Position numbers and translations under genes: made by a program
Source: Thermocatellispora tengchongensis
GTDB lineage: Bacteria; Actinomycetota; Actinomycetes; Streptosporangiales; Streptosporangiaceae
Length of the DNA stretch: 64,000 nucleotides
Assembly: GCF_014202315.1 (NCBI RefSeq)
Contig: NZ_JACHGN010000011.1
Span: forward strand, 248,001 to 312,000
Direction: 5' to 3'
In this document: positions 46,616-55,389 of the stretch, in pieces
Layout: the number at the start of each line of letters is the position of its first letter
How positions within the stretch are numbered: position 1 is the stretch's first letter
Notes under the pieces: generated by a model
Told to the model about the DNA's origin: nothing
Seen by the model: the letters and a program-made list of their open reading frames with translations, nothing else
The model's database searches: none

Positions 46616-47386
46616 TCACATGTGGGCGCCGCCGTCGATGCGGATCTCGGTGCCGGTGATGAACGCGCCGTCGTCGGATACGAGCATGGCGATCACGCCG
46701 GCGACGTTCTCCGGGCCGGGCAGCCCGGTGCCGATGGCGGCGGTGAGCTTGCCGAACAGGCTCCAGTCGGTGTCCTCGGGGACGAGGGAGCCGATGTTGG
46801 TGGTGATGCCGCTGCTGATGCCGCCGGGCACGATGTTGACCGCGCGCAGGCCCTGCTTGGAGTACTCCAGGGCGAGGCTGTGGGTGAAGGAGGCGATGCC
46901 GCCCTTGCTGGCGGAGTAGGCGGCCATGAAGGGGTGGGCGTAGAACGCGGAGGTGGAGCTGAAGTTCACCACGACGCCGCGGCCGGATTCGAGCAGGGCG
47001 GGCAGCGCGGCGCGGGTCATGAGGAAGGTGCCGGTCAGGTTGACGCCGATGACCCGGTTCCACAGCTCCAGCGAGCAGTCGTGGGTGTGCGCGCCGCGCA
47101 GGATGCCCGCGGCGTTGACCAGCGCGTCCAGGCCGCCCAGAGCGGAGACCGCGGCGGGCACGACGGTGACGACCGAGTTCTCGTCGGCGATGTCCAGCGT
47201 CCGTGTGATGAGCCGGTCGGCGGTGCCCTGCTCGGTGGCCAGCGCCACAGTGTCCTTCAGACCGTCTTCGGCCAGGTCGGCGGCGACGACGCGGGCGCCC
47301 TCGGCGAGCAGGCGCAGCGTGGTGGCCTGGCCGATGCCGGAGGCGGCGCCGGTGATCAGGATACGGCGGTCGATCAGTCGCGACAC
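46616..47386 (-). CDS. Short-chain dehydrogenase/reductase in the GH3/GH78 operon
   Basis: The 256-residue SDR has GAASGIGQATTLRLLAEGAR with AADLAE (NAD-type), NAAGILRGAHTHDCS, and catalytic residues in NFSSTSAFYAHPFMAAYSAS, then KGG. It starts 14 nt after the GH3 stop, with GGAG at 8-9 nt, so it is the last gene of the operon MFS-GH78-GH3-SDR. A sugar dehydrogenase acting on the released monosaccharide (for example L-rhamnose) is a reasonable guess but unproven. Confidence 0.88.
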   Translation of the reverse strand: MSRLIDRRILITGAASGIGQATTLRLLAEGARVVAADLAEDGLKDTVALATEQGTADRLITRTLDIADENSVVTVVPAAVSALGGLDALVNAAGILRGAHTHDCSLELWNRVIGVNLTGTFLMTRAALPALLESGRGVVVNFSSTSAFYAHPFMAAYSASKGGIASFTHSLALEYSKQGLRAVNIVPGGISSGITTNIGSLVPEDTDWSLFGKLTAAIGTGLPGPENVAGVIAMLVSDDGAFITGTEIRIDGGAHM

Positions 47387-47400
47387 GGGGTCGACTCCAT

Positions 47401-49791
47401 TCAGGCGAGGGTGCAGGTCAGGGGAAGGTCCGAGGTGGAACGGCCGATGCGCAGCGTGTGCGGGCCCTCGGCGCGGGCCCAGCCGGCGCCGGTCCAGCGG
47501 GAGAGCGCGCGGGGCGCGATCTCGATCCGGGCGGTGACGCTCTGGCCGGGGCCGGCCTCGACGGCCGCGAACCCGGCCAGCCGGAGCGAGCCGGAGGACT
47601 CCAGGTACGCCTGGACGACCTCGCGTCCCGGCCGGTCGCCGGCGTTGCGCACCGTGACCTCCACGGCGTCGCCGGACGAGATGGCCCGCACGTACTCCCA
47701 GGTGGTGTAGGACAAACCGTGGCCGAAGGGGAACAGCACGCCCTCGGCACGGTAGGCGCGGTAGCCGATGCGGTCGCCCTCGGCGTAGTCCAGCACCCCG
47801 TCCACCGGCCGGGTGGACAGGACCGGCACGTCGCCCTCGGTGGCGGGGAACGTGGTGGGCAGGCGGCCGCCGGGCTCGGCGCCGAACAGGACGTCGGCGA
47901 TGGCGTCACCGCCCTCCTGTCCCGGGAACCAGGCCCACAGCAGCGCGCCGGGCCGCTCCGCCCAGGGCATCAGCCACGGCGCCCCGGCGTTGACCACGAC
48001 GACGGTGCGCGGATTGGCCGCGCAGACCCGCCGCACCAGCTCGTCCTGGCGGCCACGCAGCGCCAGCGTGGTGCGGTCCAGGTTCTCGGTCTCGGTGTCG
48101 GCGTCGCTGCCGACCAGCACGATGGCCACGTCGGCGGTGCGGGCGGCCGCTTCGGCGGCGGCCAGTTCCTCCTCGTCGGTACCGCGCGGCGGCTCATAGC
48201 CCAGCCCGGCCAGCGTGACCGGGTAGGGCAGGTTGCGCTGCGGCTCGATGCGCACCTCGATGTCCACCGGCCCGGCCGGGGCCTGGAAGGTGAAGGTGTG
48301 CGAGGGCGGGTTGAGCAGCAGGGCGGCGATGTCGTCGCCATCCTGGAGCTGCTCGTGGGCCTGGTCGTCCTGGCCGGGGACGCGCAGGGTGTGCCGGCCG
48401 GTGCCCAGCACCGACAACCGGTGGACGCCGGACGCGGTCAACGTGAGGCGGGCGCGTACCACCAGCTCGCGCACCTCGTCGGCCAGAACGATCGGGAACC
48501 ACCAGGGAGCCGGGTCGCGGTGCTCGGCCGACAGCACGCTCCCGTCGGCGGCGCGGTACTCCAGCCGCACGCCCGCCTGCGACGTCTCGGGGTCGGCGGC
48601 CAGGTCGCCGGGCAGGGGCGGCAGCTTGGCGTGCGGGAAGACACCCGCGTGGACGGTGATCTGGACGTCGTCGCCGAGCATCCGGCGCAGCCCCTCCAGC
48701 GGGGTGACCACACGTTCGGGGGTGACGTGCGCGCTGCCGCCGCCCTGTGCGGCGAGCCGGACGGCGTTCGGGCCGATCAGCGCCACCCGGCGCAGGCCCT
48801 CGGCCCGCAGGGGCAGCAGGCCGTCGTTGCGCAGCAGCACCGAGCCGCGCACGGCCAGCTCGCGCAACCGGTCGCGGACGTCGCGCGGCACCGCGGGCGC
48901 CGGAGGCGCGGGGGCGCCCTCCAGCGCGCCGGTGCGTGCCGCGAGCCGGAGCACCCGCAGCACCTTGTCGTCCACGACCTCGGCCGGGACGCGTCCGTCC
49001 TCGACCGCCGCGACCAGCGCGTCGCCCCACGGCCCGTCCGGTCCGGGCATGACCAGGTCGAGCCCGGCCAGCGCCGTGGCCTCGGTGGAGCGGGCGGCCA
49101 TCCAGTCGGAGACCACCACGCCGTCGAAGCCCCACTCGTCCTTGAGCACGCCGGTGAGCAGGCGGTGGTTCTCGGTCATGGTCTCGCCGTTGACCCGGTT
49201 GTACGCGGCCATCACCACCCATGCCCCGGCCTCGCGCACCGCGGCCTCGAAGGGCGGCAGGTACACCTCGCGCAGGGCCGCCTCGCCGATGCGGGCGTCG
49301 TAGGTCATCCGCTCGGTCTCGGAGTCGTTGCCGACGAAGTGCTTGACCGTGGCCGCGACGCCGGCCGACTGCACGCCTTCGACGAAGCCGGCCGCCATCC
49401 GGGCGCTGAGCAGCGGGTCCTCCGAGTAGCACTCGAAGTGCCGGCCGCCCAGCGGCGAGCGGTGCAGGTTCACGGTGGGCGCGAGCAGCACGTGGACGCC
49501 CATTTCGCGCGCGCGGGCGCCCATCAACCTCCCCGTCTCGCGGGCGGTCTCCTCGTCCCAGGTCGCGGCGAGCGAGGTGGGGCTGGGGAACAGCAGCGAG
49601 GGGGTGGTGTCGCCCCCGTACGAGGTGCCGCGCGGCCCCACCGGCCCGTCCGACAGCGCCAGCGCGCCCAGCCCCGCCGACGGCACCGGCGTCAGCGTCC
49701 AGGCGTCGGCCCCGGTGAGCAGGGCGACCTTCTCCTTCAACGTCATGGCAGCGAGGCGACGCCTCAGGCCGGCCTCATCCAAGGGGGGCAC
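47401..49791 (-). CDS. GH3 beta-glycosidase with PA14 insertion
   Basis: The 796-residue cytoplasmic enzyme (no signal peptide) has the GH3 N-domain: LSDGPVGPRG, KHFVGNDSETERMTYDARIG, and the nucleophile Asp in VVSDWMAARS. The C-domain has RVALIGPNAVRLAAQGGGSA, interrupted at about 390-520 by a PA14-like carbohydrate-binding module (HRLSVLGTGRHTLRVPGQD), then VGSDADTETENLDR. A fibronectin-III-like end (VTVRNAGDRPGREVVQAYLE) completes it. The layout matches beta-glucosidases of the KmBglI type. It acts after the alpha-rhamnosidase on imported glycosides. Confidence 0.93.
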   Translation of the reverse strand: MPPLDEAGLRRRLAAMTLKEKVALLTGADAWTLTPVPSAGLGALALSDGPVGPRGTSYGGDTTPSLLFPSPTSLAATWDEETARETGRLMGARAREMGVHVLLAPTVNLHRSPLGGRHFECYSEDPLLSARMAAGFVEGVQSAGVAATVKHFVGNDSETERMTYDARIGEAALREVYLPPFEAAVREAGAWVVMAAYNRVNGETMTENHRLLTGVLKDEWGFDGVVVSDWMAARSTEATALAGLDLVMPGPDGPWGDALVAAVEDGRVPAEVVDDKVLRVLRLAARTGALEGAPAPPAPAVPRDVRDRLRELAVRGSVLLRNDGLLPLRAEGLRRVALIGPNAVRLAAQGGGSAHVTPERVVTPLEGLRRMLGDDVQITVHAGVFPHAKLPPLPGDLAADPETSQAGVRLEYRAADGSVLSAEHRDPAPWWFPIVLADEVRELVVRARLTLTASGVHRLSVLGTGRHTLRVPGQDDQAHEQLQDGDDIAALLLNPPSHTFTFQAPAGPVDIEVRIEPQRNLPYPVTLAGLGYEPPRGTDEEELAAAEAAARTADVAIVLVGSDADTETENLDRTTLALRGRQDELVRRVCAANPRTVVVVNAGAPWLMPWAERPGALLWAWFPGQEGGDAIADVLFGAEPGGRLPTTFPATEGDVPVLSTRPVDGVLDYAEGDRIGYRAYRAEGVLFPFGHGLSYTTWEYVRAISSGDAVEVTVRNAGDRPGREVVQAYLESSGSLRLAGFAAVEAGPGQSVTARIEIAPRALSRWTGAGWARAEGPHTLRIGRSTSDLPLTCTLA

Positions 49792-49814
49792 CGATGTTCC
49801 TTCCGTCAGGGCGC

Positions 49815-49826
49815 TTACACGTGATA
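49815..49826. promoter_or_regulatory. LacI-type operator candidate before the GH3 gene
   Basis: TTACACGTGATA lies in the 45-bp gap between the GH78 stop and the GH3 start. It shares ACACGTG with TAACACGTGTAA (53690-53701), next to the divergent LacI gene, and both are followed within 10 bp by TAACCTG. It may give an internal regulated promoter for GH3. Confidence 0.45.
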
Positions 49827-49836
49827 GTAACCTGGC

Positions 49837-52329
49837 TCAGGTGGTCGCGTTTAACGCGTCCCGCAGGTCGGTGCGCAGCTCGTCCGAGGCGCCGGGGATG
49901 AAGCCGAGGATGGAGTCGAGCGAGTAGGCGGCGGCCTCGGGGGCGTTGCCGTCGATCGGGATGCCGGGGAAGTGCTTGGCGAACACCTCGCTCAGCGCGT
50001 GCCAGACGCGCGGGTCGCCGGCGAGCGTCTTCAACGGGGTGTCCATGGTGTACGCCGGGCGGGCGCCGTAGCCCTCGGGCAGGGCGTAGGCCCAGGAGTG
50101 GCGCCCGCCCGCCACCCGCACCTCCTGGGCGTCAGGGTGGAGCGGGAGCGTGACCTCCGCCTCGGTGCCCTCGGGAACGGTGACGTCGAGCCGCATCCGG
50201 CCGTCGCCGATCCGCCAGGCGACCTCGACCCTGCCGTGCACGGTGTCGAGGGCGGTGGTGGCGTGGGTGAGGCCGCCGCCGGGCCGGGGGGCGATGCGCA
50301 TCATGCGGTAGCCGGGCTCGGCCGGGGACAGGCCGCCGACCACGCGGTGCAGCCAGTCGGCGACCGCGCCGAGGGCGTAGTGGTTGAGCGAGGTCATCCC
50401 GGAGGGGTTGATCGTGCCGTCGGGCCGGATGGAGTCCCAGCGCTCCCAGATCGTGGTGGCGCCCATGGTGACCGGGTAGAGGAAGGACGGGCAGGCGGTC
50501 TCGGTCAGCAGCAGGTACGCCTCGTCCAGGTGCCCGGTGTCGCTGAGCGCGTGCAGCACGAGCGGGGTGCCGGCGAAGCCGGTGGAGATCCGGTACCCGG
50601 CCTTGGCCACCAGCTCGGCCAGGCGTTTCCCGGCGCGGGCCCGCTGGGCGGGGTCGAGGATGCCGAAGGCGATGGCGAGGGCGTAGGCGGTGGCGCTCTC
50701 GCCGACCAGGCGCCCGGAGGGGGCGACGTACTCGCGGTGGAACGCCTCGCGCACCCGCCGGGCCAGCGCGGCGAAGTGCGCGGCGTCGGCGTCGTGGCCC
50801 AGGATCTCGGCGGTGCGCGCCATCTCCGCGGTGGTCTTGCACAGGTAGGCGCAGGCTACGAGGTACCGGTCGGTCTTGCCGCCGGAGGGGTTGTCCATGG
50901 GGGCGTCGGGGTCGAGCCAGTCGCCGAACTGGAAGCCGGTGCTCCACAGCCCGTCCTCGTCCAGCAGGGCCTCCACGCTCCGGATGAACGCCGCCATGGA
51001 GTCGTAGCTCCGCCGCAGGATCTCCACGTCGCCGTAGTGCCGGTACAGCGTCCAGGGCAGGCTGACGGCGACGTCGCTCCAGAGCGCGGTGGGAGAGGAC
51101 GGCGTGGACAGCACGTCGGGCACCACCCAGGGCACGTAGCCCTTCTCCCGCTGCTCGGCGGCCAGGTCCTCCAGCCAGGAGCCCAGCACGCCGCGCACGT
51201 CGTAGAGGAAGGCGGCGGTGGGGGCGAAGGCGTTGAGGTCGCCGGTCCAGCCCAGCCGCTCGTCCCGCTGCGGGCAGTCGGTCGGCACGCCCACGAAGTT
51301 GCCGCGCATGGACCACACGGTGTTGGCGTGCAGCCGGTTCACCAGCTCGTCGGAGGTCTCGAACCAGCCGGTCCGGCGCATGTCGCTGTGCACGACCACG
51401 GCGCTGACGGCGTCGAAGGGGCCGTCGATCTCGGCGTAACGGAAGCCGTGGAAGGTGAAGCGCGGCTCCCACACCTCCGGCTCACCCCCGCCGCGCAGCG
51501 TGTAGCGGTCGGTCGCGGCGGCGGTGCGCAGGGTCTCGGTGTCGAGCTCGCCCTTGGTCAGGACCTCGGCGTGGCGCACGGTCACGGTACGCCCGGCCTC
51601 GCCGGTCGTGGTCAGCCGCACCCAGCCGGAGATGTTCTGCCCGAAGTCGACGATGGTCTTCCCGGACGGGCTGGTCGTGATCTCCACCGGGGCCAGTTCC
51701 TCGATCCGGCGGATCGGCGGCGCGGTGGGGGCGACGAGCGTGCCGAGGTCCCACTCGAAGGGCTCCACCGGCGACCAGGCGGAGTCGTCGAAGCCCGGCA
51801 GGTTCCAGCCGTGGGGCTCCAGGCGCGCGTCGTAGGTCTCACCGTCGTACAGGCTCGCGCCCAGCACCGCGCCGGTCGCGCAGGTGAAGCCGGGGCCCGT
51901 GCCGACGACCCGGGCATGGTCGCCGTAGTCCAGCTCCAGCCGCAGGAACAGCGCGGGCCGGTCGGTGTAGTGGTGGCGGCGGCCCTCGAAGCCGAGGCGG
52001 CCGGCGGCCCAGCCCTCGCCGACGATCGCGCCGAGCGCGTTGGGCCCGTCCTGGATCAGACCCGTGACGTCGTGCGCGCGCACCTGCAGCCGGTGCCGGT
52101 ACGACGTCCACCCCGGGGCCAGCACCTCATCGCCCACGCGGACGCCGTTCAGATACGGCTCGACGATGCCCAGCGCGGTGACGTGCAGCGTGGCCCGCAG
52201 GGGCCGCTCGCCGGCGGTGAACTCGCCGCGGAAGTAGGCAGCGGGGCCGTCCGGCTCGACGGGAAAGGACGGCGTGACGAACGACGCCCGCCAGGCGGAC
52301 GACACGGCGGATGACGCGGCGGATGACAC
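49837..52329 (-). CDS. GH78 alpha-L-rhamnosidase
   Basis: The 830-residue cytoplasmic enzyme releases L-rhamnose from glycosides. Beta-sandwich domains at the N-terminus (PYLNGVRVGDEVLAPGWTSY; TIVDFGQNISGWVRL) precede the (alpha/alpha)6 barrel with the GH78 acid region DCPQRDERLGWTGDLNAFAP and ALLDEDGLWSTGFQFGDWLD. GMTSLNHYALGAVADWLHR is the usual end of the barrel. An extra C-terminal tail of about 55 residues (VFAKHFPGIPIDGNAPEAAA) is unusual. The start GTG 52329 has AAGGAGGAG 7 nt upstream, overlapping the MFS stop region. Confidence 0.94.
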   Translation of the reverse strand: MSSAASSAVSSAWRASFVTPSFPVEPDGPAAYFRGEFTAGERPLRATLHVTALGIVEPYLNGVRVGDEVLAPGWTSYRHRLQVRAHDVTGLIQDGPNALGAIVGEGWAAGRLGFEGRRHHYTDRPALFLRLELDYGDHARVVGTGPGFTCATGAVLGASLYDGETYDARLEPHGWNLPGFDDSAWSPVEPFEWDLGTLVAPTAPPIRRIEELAPVEITTSPSGKTIVDFGQNISGWVRLTTTGEAGRTVTVRHAEVLTKGELDTETLRTAAATDRYTLRGGGEPEVWEPRFTFHGFRYAEIDGPFDAVSAVVVHSDMRRTGWFETSDELVNRLHANTVWSMRGNFVGVPTDCPQRDERLGWTGDLNAFAPTAAFLYDVRGVLGSWLEDLAAEQREKGYVPWVVPDVLSTPSSPTALWSDVAVSLPWTLYRHYGDVEILRRSYDSMAAFIRSVEALLDEDGLWSTGFQFGDWLDPDAPMDNPSGGKTDRYLVACAYLCKTTAEMARTAEILGHDADAAHFAALARRVREAFHREYVAPSGRLVGESATAYALAIAFGILDPAQRARAGKRLAELVAKAGYRISTGFAGTPLVLHALSDTGHLDEAYLLLTETACPSFLYPVTMGATTIWERWDSIRPDGTINPSGMTSLNHYALGAVADWLHRVVGGLSPAEPGYRMMRIAPRPGGGLTHATTALDTVHGRVEVAWRIGDGRMRLDVTVPEGTEAEVTLPLHPDAQEVRVAGGRHSWAYALPEGYGARPAYTMDTPLKTLAGDPRVWHALSEVFAKHFPGIPIDGNAPEAAAYSLDSILGFIPGASDELRTDLRDALNATT

Positions 52330-52351
52330 GGCGGAACTCCTCCTTGAGCGT

Positions 52352-53620
52352 TCAGCGGACGGACTTGATGCGCAGCACGATCAGGCCGGCGAGCACGGTG
52401 CAGACGGCGGCGGTCAGGTACAACAGGGTGTAGTTCTTCTCCCCGGCGGCGCCGACCGCGAGGATCAGCGGCGCCACCAGCGGGGCGACGGACTGGGGCA
52501 CCGAGGTGGCGAAGCCGATGATCCCCATGAACCGGCCCGCGTCGGTCTCGCGCTCGGGCAGCACGTCCAGCAGCAGCGCCTGGTCCACCGAGGAGAACAT
52601 GCCCAGGCCCACCGAGCACACGACCGAGCCGGCGAACAGCAGCGGCACGCCGGGTGCCAGGACCATGACCGCCGAGCCGAGCGCGTACACCACTCCGGCG
52701 CTCAGGACGAAGACGCGCCGCCGGCGCAGCCGGTCGGACAGGAAGCCGCCGCCCAGCGCTCCCGCCGAGGTCGCCAGCACGCCGAGCGCCGAGACCGTGG
52801 CGATGGTGGTGGCCACTTCCGGCACGGTGACGCCCAGCCGGGCGGCGAAGAAGAACGCGGTGAACGTCGTGTTGAGGGTCAGGCCGAAGTAGAACAGGAA
52901 CCGCCCCAGCCAGTTCCAGGCGTAGTCGGGGTAGCGGCGCGGGTCGAAGACGTACTTGCGGGCCAGCGACGACGCGGTCAGCGGCTCGGCGAAGACCATG
53001 CCGCGGCTGTCCGGCTCGGGCACGAGGCAGGCGAACAGCGCCACCAGGACCACGCCGGCCGCCCCCGGCACCAGGAACAACAGCAGCGTGTCGCCGGTGA
53101 GGAAACCGGCCAGGACGACGCCGACGACCGGCGCGACCAGGGTGGCGAACCCGACCAGCCCGGCCACCTTGCCGCGCTGCGACTCGGGCAGCCGGTCGGC
53201 CATGGAGTTGACCAGGCCGCCCAGGGCCTGCCCCCAGCCCAGCTGCGCCAGGATCCAGCCGAGCCCGAGCACCGGGATGCTGGGAGCCTGAGCCATCACG
53301 ACGAGGGAGACGACCCCAACGATCGTTCCGGCGATCATGAACGGGCGCCGCCGGCCGATCCGCGTGCGGGTGCGGTCGCTGAGCGTGCCCAGCAGCGGGC
53401 CGGTCACCACCGGCACCAGCGCGCCGATGCCGGTGATGTAGCCGAGGTACTCCTCGTGCCCGGGAGCGAGCTGCGTCACCCGGATCGACAGCGAGATCGC
53501 GATCGGGGTGATGAACGCCAGGAACACCCCGAACTGGGCGAGGACCATCAGCCAGATGTAGGTGGCGCTGACCTTGGGCATGGTGTCCCGCGGGTCCTGC
53601 GCGTAGGTGGTGCTCGGCAT
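52352..53620 (-). CDS. MFS sugar/glycoside importer (SLC45/GPH-like)
   Basis: The 422-residue protein has 12 membrane segments. GTLSDRTRTRIGRRRPFMIA between TM2 and TM3 is the signature of SLC45/GPH-type disaccharide and glycoside symporters. It should import the rhamnoside or glucoside that GH78 and GH3 then split. The start ATG 53620 has AAAGGA at 5-nt spacing. It is the first gene of the operon, divergent from the LacI gene, with two operator-like palindromes between. Confidence 0.92.
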   Translation of the reverse strand: MPSTTYAQDPRDTMPKVSATYIWLMVLAQFGVFLAFITPIAISLSIRVTQLAPGHEEYLGYITGIGALVPVVTGPLLGTLSDRTRTRIGRRRPFMIAGTIVGVVSLVVMAQAPSIPVLGLGWILAQLGWGQALGGLVNSMADRLPESQRGKVAGLVGFATLVAPVVGVVLAGFLTGDTLLLFLVPGAAGVVLVALFACLVPEPDSRGMVFAEPLTASSLARKYVFDPRRYPDYAWNWLGRFLFYFGLTLNTTFTAFFFAARLGVTVPEVATTIATVSALGVLATSAGALGGGFLSDRLRRRRVFVLSAGVVYALGSAVMVLAPGVPLLFAGSVVCSVGLGMFSSVDQALLLDVLPERETDAGRFMGIIGFATSVPQSVAPLVAPLILAVGAAGEKNYTLLYLTAAVCTVLAGLIVLRIKSVR

Positions 53621-53646
53621 GGACGTCCTTTCGGGGGTGGATCGTA

Positions 53647-53654
53647 AAACGTTT
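53647..53654. promoter_or_regulatory. AAACGTTT palindrome upstream of the MFS gene
   Basis: The palindrome AAACGTTT with A/T-rich flanks lies 27 bp before the MFS start, in the divergent regulatory region. Central-CG A/T-flanked palindromes of this kind are typical LacI-family operators. Confidence 0.45.
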
Positions 53655-53689
53655 AATAGGCATGCCGGAAAAGGCGACCTCAGGCGCAC

Positions 53690-53701
53690 TAACACGTGTA
53701 A
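53690..53701. promoter_or_regulatory. TAACACGTGTAA operator candidate between MFS and LacI genes
   Basis: The core ACACGTGT is a perfect 8-bp palindrome. A related site precedes the GH3 gene (49815-49826). It is placed where the divergent LacI protein could control both itself and the MFS-GH78-GH3-SDR operon. Confidence 0.5.
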
Positions 53702-53749
53702 CCTGATGGTGCGAGGACGTTAACATCGGAGACGCACCGCGGCAATAGG

Positions 53750-54793
53750 GTGCGTGACGACGATCGTGAGCGAGGGGCGGAGTTGCCGGCGAAGAAGCCC
53801 GCACGCAGAGTGACGAGCACCGACGTGGCCCGGGAGACGGGCCTGTCGCGTGCCACCGTGAGCTTCGTCCTCAACGACACGCCCAACCAGTCCATCCCGC
53901 AGGCCACCCGGCAGCGGGTGCTGGAGGCCGCCGCCCGGCTCGGCTACACGCCCTACGCCCCGGCCCGCACGCTGCGCAGCGGCCGCAGTGACCTCATCGT
54001 GTGCGAGCTGCCCGACTGGCCGCAGAGCCCCACGATGGCCGAGTTCGTCGACCGGGCCGGCGAGGTGCTGGCCGAGGCCGGCTACACCCTGGTGACCCAC
54101 GTCCACACCGACCGGCCGGGCGGGCTGGGCAGGCTGTGCGCGGCGCTCGCCCCCGCCGCCGTGTTCGGCATGCGGCCGTTCCCCCCGCAGGATGTCGAGG
54201 CCATGCGCCGGGCCCGCGTAGGAGTGATCCTGCCGCCACCGCAGGCAGGCTCCGGCGACGATCTCGGCGCGAGCGTCTGGACCACAGGGATCGGCCGCAT
54301 GCAGGCCGAACACCTGATCGCCAAGGGCCACACCCGCATCGCCTGCGCCCTGCCCGACGACCCCCGGGTCAGCGACCTGAGCGCGGGACGCGCCGCCGGC
54401 GCCGCGCAGGCGTGCGCGGACGCCGGCCTGCCCGCCCCCGCCCGCTCGCCGGTCCCCCTGGACATCGATGGCGCGGCGGGCGTGGTGTCGGCCTGGCGCG
54501 CCTCCCCCGACGCCCCCACCGCCGTGTGCGCCTACAACGACGAGGTCGCGCTGGCACTGCTGGCCGGCATGCGCCGGCTGGGGCTGAGCGCCCCCGGCGA
54601 CCTGGCCGTGATCGGCGCCGACGACATCCCCGCCGCCCGCTTCGCCGCACCGCCCCTGACCACCATCGCCCTGGACAGCGGCGACCTCGGCGCCCACCTC
54701 GCCCGCGCGCTGCTGCGCACACTGGACGGCGAGGAGCAGGACCTGACCCTGGCCCCGCACGGCGTCCACGTGGTCGAGCGGGAATCGGCCTGA
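53750..54793 (+). CDS. LacI-family regulator of the GH3/GH78 locus
   Basis: The protein has 347 residues. The HTH TSTDVARETGLSRATVSFVL, then NDTPNQSIPQATR (about residues 22-50) and the hinge YAPARTLRSGRSDLIV are followed by an effector domain (MQAEHLIAKGHTRIACALPD; CAYNDEVALALLAGM; IGADDIPAARFAAPPLTTI). The GTG 53750 start gives about 20 residues before the HTH; TTG 53786, after GGGGCGGAG, is an alternative. It is divergent from the MFS gene and probably represses the glycoside operon until the sugar is present. Confidence 0.88.
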   Translation: MRDDDRERGAELPAKKPARRVTSTDVARETGLSRATVSFVLNDTPNQSIPQATRQRVLEAAARLGYTPYAPARTLRSGRSDLIVCELPDWPQSPTMAEFVDRAGEVLAEAGYTLVTHVHTDRPGGLGRLCAALAPAAVFGMRPFPPQDVEAMRRARVGVILPPPQAGSGDDLGASVWTTGIGRMQAEHLIAKGHTRIACALPDDPRVSDLSAGRAAGAAQACADAGLPAPARSPVPLDIDGAAGVVSAWRASPDAPTAVCAYNDEVALALLAGMRRLGLSAPGDLAVIGADDIPAARFAAPPLTTIALDSGDLGAHLARALLRTLDGEEQDLTLAPHGVHVVERESA

Positions 54794-54929
54794 GGGAGGC
54801 GGGACCTCCCGGCAGGACACCCCCATCGACGACCCGGCCCTCGGCGACCGCCGGACGAACGCGACGGCGCGCTCCACGGCCTCGGTGGCCTCGGGCAGAA
54901 AGCCGGTCGCCGCCTGCCGAACCTGGAAC

Positions 54930-55331
54930 TCAGGGCCACACCACCCCCTTGTCGGTCCACGTGACCCCCTTGTTGCGGCACAGGCAGAAGGGATGCCCGA
55001 CCGGGTCGGTGTAGACCCGCCAGCCGTAGCCCTCGGGGCCGATGAAGTCCTGCTTCAGTGTCGCGCCGAGTTCGATGACACGGCGCTGTTCGGCTTCGAT
55101 GTCGTCCACTTCGAAGTCGAGGTGGTACTGCTTGGGGTGCTCGCCGTCGGGCCAGCGCGGTGGGCGGTAGTCGTCCACCCGCTGGAAGGCCAGCTCGACC
55201 TCACCGAAGGGGATGCCGGCCCATTGGTCGTCGCTGTCCTCCTTGATCGCACGGCCGGTCAGTTCGGAGTAGAAGGCCGCCAGCTTCATCGGGTCCGGGC
55301 AGTCGATGATGAAATCCGTGAGTTGGAGCAT
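54930..55331 (-). CDS. VOC/glyoxalase-superfamily protein
   Basis: The 133-residue protein carries the paired beta-alpha-beta3 VOC fold: MLQLTDFIIDCPDPMKLAAF, LAFQRVDDYRPPRW, HLDFEVDDIEAEQRRVIELG and VYTDPVGHPFCLCR. This subgroup of actinomycete VOC proteins is of unknown function. The start ATG 55331 is where family similarity begins, but it has no ribosome site; ATG 55364 upstream is an alternative. It is not obviously linked to the downstream molybdenum hydroxylase genes. Confidence 0.82.
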   Translation of the reverse strand: MLQLTDFIIDCPDPMKLAAFYSELTGRAIKEDSDDQWAGIPFGEVELAFQRVDDYRPPRWPDGEHPKQYHLDFEVDDIEAEQRRVIELGATLKQDFIGPEGYGWRVYTDPVGHPFCLCRNKGVTWTDKGVVWP

Positions 55332-55389
55332 CAGGCGATGATGCCACAAGCCTCCCCTGATCATCCCGACCGAGGGGGCGGGATCGGCC

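Noticed and set aside
47458-52314. Two plus-strand open frames of about 780 codons opposite GH3 and GH78
   Set aside because: They are antisense shadows rich in Gly, Val, Arg and His without motifs; the minus-strand enzymes are certain.
54794-54929. Coding-like minus-strand stretch (LPEATEAVERAVAFVRRSP)
   Set aside because: It is too short and bounded by stops to name; possibly a relic.
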